NCBI GenBank assembly: GCA_951812965.1
Contig: OX638341.1
Span: 3,144,438-3,208,437 of the forward strand
Length of the DNA: 64,000 nucleotides
Direction: 5' to 3'
DNA from: an uncultured Pseudohongiella sp.
GTDB lineage: Bacteria; Pseudomonadota; Gammaproteobacteria; Pseudomonadales; Pseudohongiellaceae
The position numbers and the translations under genes were made by a program. The notes under the pieces were generated by a model. The model had not been told where the DNA came from. It searched no databases and was given only the letters and a program-made list of their open reading frames with translations. Of this stretch, positions 60,611-64,000 are shown in pieces. How positions within the stretch are numbered: position 1 is the stretch's first letter; each line of letters begins with the position of its first letter.

Positions 60611-61347
60611 CTACCGCCCTGATTCTCGAAGACGAACCTTTGCTAGCCACGCAGTTGCGCGACAAGCTCGCGCTGCTGTGGCCTGAACTGGAAATCGTCG
60701 GCATGCCTGCCGAAGGCCGGGAAGCTCTTCGCCTGGCGCGGGAAGCAGAACCCGATATCGCCTTTCTCGATATACGGCTGCCCGGCTTGTCGGGGTTGGA
60801 AGTGGCCTCCGCGTTGCCTGCCCATACCAGGGTGGTATTCGTCACGGCCCATGACGAGTTCGCGGTGGAGGCCTTTCGCGCGGCGGCGGTGGATTATCTG
60901 CTCAAACCCGTCAGCGACAAACGTCTCTCCGCCACCATCGAGCGACTGCGCGGCGAAAAGACCCAGAACCGGGAAGAGTTGCTCGCGCTGCTACAGCAGA
61001 TCGGCGCCGGCGCCGCGCCATCCTGGCTGCAATGGATTCGTGCCGGGCTCGGCGATACCACGGAACTCGTGCCGGTGGACGAGGTCATCTATTTCCGCGC
61101 CGACGCCAAATACACCAGCGTTATCACCCGCGAGCGCGAACATTTCGTTCGGCGCGCCATCAGCCAGTTGGAAACGCAACTCGACCCCGGCAAGTTCTGG
61201 CGCATCCATCGAGGTATCATCGTGCGCGTCGACCAGATCGCCTCCGCCAGCCGCGACCTGCGCGGCCGCTACGTACTCACCCTCCGGGACCGCCCCGAAA
61301 AGCTGCGCTCCAGCCAGGCCTACGGCCACCTCTTCAAGCACATGTAA
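60607..61347 (+). CDS. LytTR-family response regulator
   Basis: This 246-residue protein has a receiver domain, MTTALILEDEPLLATQLRDK onward, with phosphoacceptor Asp55 in IAFLDIRLPGLSG and the conserved Lys in YLLKPVSDKRL. From about residue 145 the LytTR DNA-binding domain reads VPVDEVIYFRADAKYTSVIT, then FWRIHRGIIVRVDQI, then YVLTLRDRPEKLRSSQAYGH. LytTR proteins bind direct repeats in promoters. It ends the seven-gene run and is the partner of the LytS-type kinase at 55206, a pairing that probably regulates the ABC transporter between them. Confidence 0.93.
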   Translation: MTTALILEDEPLLATQLRDKLALLWPELEIVGMPAEGREALRLAREAEPDIAFLDIRLPGLSGLEVASALPAHTRVVFVTAHDEFAVEAFRAAAVDYLLKPVSDKRLSATIERLRGEKTQNREELLALLQQIGAGAAPSWLQWIRAGLGDTTELVPVDEVIYFRADAKYTSVITREREHFVRRAISQLETQLDPGKFWRIHRGIIVRVDQIASASRDLRGRYVLTLRDRPEKLRSSQAYGHLFKHM

Positions 61348-61413
61348 AAACCGCGGGCGATGCAAACTGCTCCCCTGACCGTGCATGGCCGCGGAGTCTT
61401 CGCGCCGAGTTCG

Positions 61414-62862
61414 TCATTGGGCCCAGCCGGTCAAGGGACTTGAGCGATCGAGTAGCATCTTCCGGCGGGCCTGGTGGATATATGCCTGGTTAGCGTTCTT
61501 GCATTTCCCACTGCGAACGAGCTCATCGACCGTGGACTCCAGGTTCGGCAAATAGCCGAACTCGTAGTCTACATAATCCATCTCCTTGCGGCGCGCCCGT
61601 GTCTCGAGCAATTCCGCGATCTCGTCCACCCCCGCGTCACCCGCGAAATCGAAGTAGTGCTTTTCCGCCAGCGTTCGGAATCTGCCCAGCATCACGTAAG
61701 CGGCGAGTTCAAGCGCCGAGAGATTCCTGAACACCGAGGCGCGATGCCTGACCCACAATGCGCGTTGAGAGCGCTGGTGCGCCGTCAACCTGTCGTGCGA
61801 AATCCAGCCGAAGTCGTGGTGTGCCATGTGATCGTTTTCCCCGAACGTGTCGTCGGTCCCGTCGACGATAGCAGTCGAACAGATACAGGGGATGAGGCGG
61901 CCATTCCGATCAAATTCGATGAACCCGTGGAATCCGATGTTGAGGATCGTCATGAACGACGACATCGCGAACAGCGGCTGGAAGTAGACGAGCACCAAAA
62001 ACAAGGCCGCGGATGCAAAGCTGCTGCCGGTTGCCAGAAGCAGCCCCAGGATCAGGGCGGGCGCAGCCAGCCAGTAGAGCGCCATCCCCCGGCGAAGCCG
62101 ATGGCGCGCCTTGTCCATCGCCGGAATCTCCCGCTGCCGGCGAAACATCGCCACACTGCTCCAGCCCGTCATGTAGAGAAACACACGCCAGTGGTAGAGC
62201 ATCAGGTCGCCGAACCTGGTCCGGTCGATGTCCCACATGTAGAACGAATCGCCCTTGCCGGCATTGAGCCGATGATGCAGCAGCACATGTGACGTCGAAA
62301 AATTGTGCGGCACGTTCCCGTAGAACAGGCCAACGCGGTTCTCGAAGAGGTTTCCGATGCGCCGGTGCATCCAGGGACGATACAGGCGCGCATGACCCTC
62401 GCGGTGCGCAAAAGTGTACGCGGCGCCCATGGCGCGCCCCCCGAATCCCACCCACAGGAAGTAATAGGCGGCCACGAGCCACCACGGCAGGTACCCATTC
62501 GCGATCTGCCACGCGAAAACCATCGTCAGCGAAACCGCGGTGCTCGCCAGCAAGAAGACCGCGGTTGCAAAATAGTCGACCTGCCAAGGCTCCCGGTAGA
62601 TGTGCCTGGCGGCGAAGACGCGAAGAGGCGCGGACCGATCCACAGCGTCATAGACAGGCCTGATCCAACGCTTAAGGAACCGCCTGAAGAGCTGCCCCTG
62701 GACCATGATCGGGGTCAGCCAGAATACCATGAAGTTTATTGTCAGCAGGAAGCCGAATGTCCGCCGCGCGGCGATCGTCAGCCGCCGGCGCTTTGCGCCA
62801 CCATGCGTGTCGCGCCGATCTCCGGTCGAGGCTAACTGTGACCCGGGGCGGTGCTTGCTCAT
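61414..62862 (-). CDS. Fatty-acid-desaturase-like membrane di-iron protein
   Basis: This 482-residue protein has several membrane helices. Three histidine boxes are visible: FAHREGHARL (H-x3-H), TSHVLLHHRLN (H-x3-HH) and NDHMAHHDFGW (H-x2-HH). A conserved NIGFHGFIEFDRNG segment precedes the last. This is the di-iron arrangement of fatty acid desaturases and hydroxylases. It is longer than typical desaturases, with a charged N-terminus and a C-terminal soluble extension of about 100 residues. The substrate (fatty acyl chain, sterol or carotenoid) is not readable. Its start overlaps the flavin oxidoreductase gene by four bases, so the two are probably one operon. Confidence 0.75.
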   Translation of the reverse strand: MSKHRPGSQLASTGDRRDTHGGAKRRRLTIAARRTFGFLLTINFMVFWLTPIMVQGQLFRRFLKRWIRPVYDAVDRSAPLRVFAARHIYREPWQVDYFATAVFLLASTAVSLTMVFAWQIANGYLPWWLVAAYYFLWVGFGGRAMGAAYTFAHREGHARLYRPWMHRRIGNLFENRVGLFYGNVPHNFSTSHVLLHHRLNAGKGDSFYMWDIDRTRFGDLMLYHWRVFLYMTGWSSVAMFRRQREIPAMDKARHRLRRGMALYWLAAPALILGLLLATGSSFASAALFLVLVYFQPLFAMSSFMTILNIGFHGFIEFDRNGRLIPCICSTAIVDGTDDTFGENDHMAHHDFGWISHDRLTAHQRSQRALWVRHRASVFRNLSALELAAYVMLGRFRTLAEKHYFDFAGDAGVDEIAELLETRARRKEMDYVDYEFGYLPNLESTVDELVRSGKCKNANQAYIHQARRKMLLDRSSPLTGWAQ

Positions 62863-63974
62863 CTGTCTTCACGCGCCACTCGACCCGCGGAACCGGTCGG
62901 GAACGAGGAGTTCCCCGGCCGGATGGGAAACCGCGCGCCGAATAGGTCGCGCAGCACATCCATGAACAGATATTTGTTTAGCCGCTCGCGAATCCTGGGC
63001 TTCCCACCGCCTTGCGCCACCGCCTCGACACACAACCGCCCGGATAGAATCGCATTGGAAATCCCGTTGTAGGCGTCGCACTGCAGCACGCCCGCCGAAT
63101 CTCCAATCACGAAGCAACTGGCCCCGTTCGCGACCATCGGCCGATCGGCGAACATTCGAATCGATCCGCCGCTTGCGTGATGCTTGCCCGGATCGAATCG
63201 CGGGCTTAACTGTCCCGCAGCCTTGACGGCGCCCAGAAATTCTTCGAGCAGCAAGTCATTCTTCTTGATCTTCGGCCGGTTCGACATGTGAGCGACGCCG
63301 ATGTGGAGCCAGCCGTCGCCCACGATGTAAGTCCACCCGAATACGCCGGCGTTCATGAAATTGAAATAGCTGACATAGGAGGACCCCCGGTACTCACTTT
63401 GCGGAACCTCGATTTCGTTGAGGTACATGGTGCGGCCGGGCCATCCGCCGCCGTCGTCGAAAAAGCGCCGATAGACCGGACAAGCCGTTCCGGCCGCTCC
63501 GACCAGAATCGGTGCGGTGTGCACGCTCTTCCCGATCTTCACATGGTAGAGTTCTCCGTCGTATTCGATATGCCGCGGCCGCACCACACTGTCCCTGATT
63601 ACAACGGCGCCGCTGACTTCGGCCAGAGACAGCAGCCAGCGATCGAACTCGTCGCGGTTGGGGAAATAGACGTGTCGATTGAGTTTTTCGACCACGACGT
63701 TAAAGACCGTGGTCAACTCCTTGCCGTCGTTCAGCGTCCTGAACTCGGCCGCGTTCGGAGACCGCATCGGATGCGGGTAGTCGCGGGGCGACAACTCAAG
63801 CGCGCGCCACGTGTGATCAAAAATGCCGGCGCTCGTGCGTTTAGGCGAGGACGTTCCAGTTCGCTCAATCACAGCCGCCGCCAGCCCGTGCATCGCCGCG
63901 AATCGAGCGCAGGTCGAGCCCGCGGGCCCGCCTCCCACGATCAGCATGTCATGGCGCGGTCCTGAATCAGTCAT
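62859..63974 (-). CDS. FAD-dependent oxidoreductase, geranylgeranyl-reductase-like
   Basis: This 371-residue protein has the dinucleotide motif MLIVGGGPAGSTCARFAAMH, then the FAD-handling segment PNRDEFDRWLLSLAEVSGA and the second FAD motif CFVIGDSAGVLQCDAYNGIS. This is the layout of the GR2/geranylgeranyl reductase and p-hydroxybenzoate-hydroxylase-like flavoproteins. DAYNGI is typical of geranylgeranyl reductases acting on isoprenoid lipids. It has no transmembrane segment. It is coupled to the desaturase-like gene, suggesting joint action on a lipid. The start codon is 26 bases from the window end, so upstream context is not visible. Confidence 0.78.
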   Translation of the reverse strand: MTDSGPRHDMLIVGGGPAGSTCARFAAMHGLAAAVIERTGTSSPKRTSAGIFDHTWRALELSPRDYPHPMRSPNAAEFRTLNDGKELTTVFNVVVEKLNRHVYFPNRDEFDRWLLSLAEVSGAVVIRDSVVRPRHIEYDGELYHVKIGKSVHTAPILVGAAGTACPVYRRFFDDGGGWPGRTMYLNEIEVPQSEYRGSSYVSYFNFMNAGVFGWTYIVGDGWLHIGVAHMSNRPKIKKNDLLLEEFLGAVKAAGQLSPRFDPGKHHASGGSIRMFADRPMVANGASCFVIGDSAGVLQCDAYNGISNAILSGRLCVEAVAQGGGKPRIRERLNKYLFMDVLRDLFGARFPIRPGNSSFPTGSAGRVAREDR

Positions 63975-64000
63975 ACGGATATCGGCCTTCCCGGGGTGTA

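Noticed and set aside
61348..61413. Terminator between LytTR and the desaturase-like gene
   Set aside because: Only a CCGCGG pair with a long, poorly paired interior was found.

Overview
The window looks like a chromosomal segment of a free-living, probably marine, aerobic gammaproteobacterium. This is inference from gene content: Gram-negative envelope genes (heptosyltransferase-type glycosyltransferases, an autotransporter barrel, an outer-membrane DUF5916 protein), four periplasmic PQQ quinoproteins, c-type cytochromes, and a GC-rich genome with short dispersed palindromes. No rRNA or taxonomic marker is present, so genus and family cannot be named.

Layout. 1-965: the end of a D-amino-acid-oxidase-like gene and a ParDE toxin-antitoxin pair with its own palindromic operator. 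965-13199: periplasmic oxidative metabolism (cytochrome c/copper monooxygenase-like protein, NosR-like flavo-polyferredoxin, YbdK-type ligase, dicarboxylate symporter, two quinoproteins, a P1 peptidase). 13200-18380: a small, partly decayed accessory island. It holds an Abi/HEPN gene split by an ISNCY-type insertion sequence, a helix-turn-helix gene with an in-frame stop, and an intact gene that joins a PD-(D/E)XK-like motif to a von Willebrand A domain. 18383-24899: a leftward cluster of a diheme cytochrome c, two quinoproteins, two unknown membrane proteins and a Tiki/ChaN-like protein. 25064-29846: hydrolases, two lipopolysaccharide-type glycosyltransferases and a DUF1801 protein.

29860-36078: a 6.2 kb segment bounded by a 65-bp direct repeat. 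The right copy is the 3' part of an intact tRNA-Arg(TCG) gene and the left copy is a truncated tRNA remnant. Between them lies a single giant RTX-repeat gene, so this resembles an integrated island that carries no visible integrase. 36298-47810: an outer-membrane DUF5916 protein and a roughly 2930-residue repeat-rich autotransporter. The autotransporter contains eleven nearly identical 354-bp repeats, five 93-residue Ig-like repeats and a C-terminal beta-barrel.

47956-53033: leftward catabolic genes (exported fumarylacetoacetase-like hydrolase, a nucleobase transporter with a kinase-like tail, and a GMC oxidoreductase with its small Tat subunit). 53228-61347: a tightly packed rightward run. 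It begins with a DUF2141 protein and a carotenoid oxygenase, continues with a LytS-type histidine kinase, a MacB/FtsX-type permease, a HlyD-type adaptor and an ABC ATPase, and ends with a LytTR response regulator. 61414-63974: a leftward pair of a fatty-acid-desaturase-like protein and a flavin oxidoreductase.

The strongest leads for something undescribed are the nuclease-vWA gene with its upstream 12-bp inverted repeat, the integrase-less tRNA-bounded RTX island, and the recent higher-order duplication inside the autotransporter.
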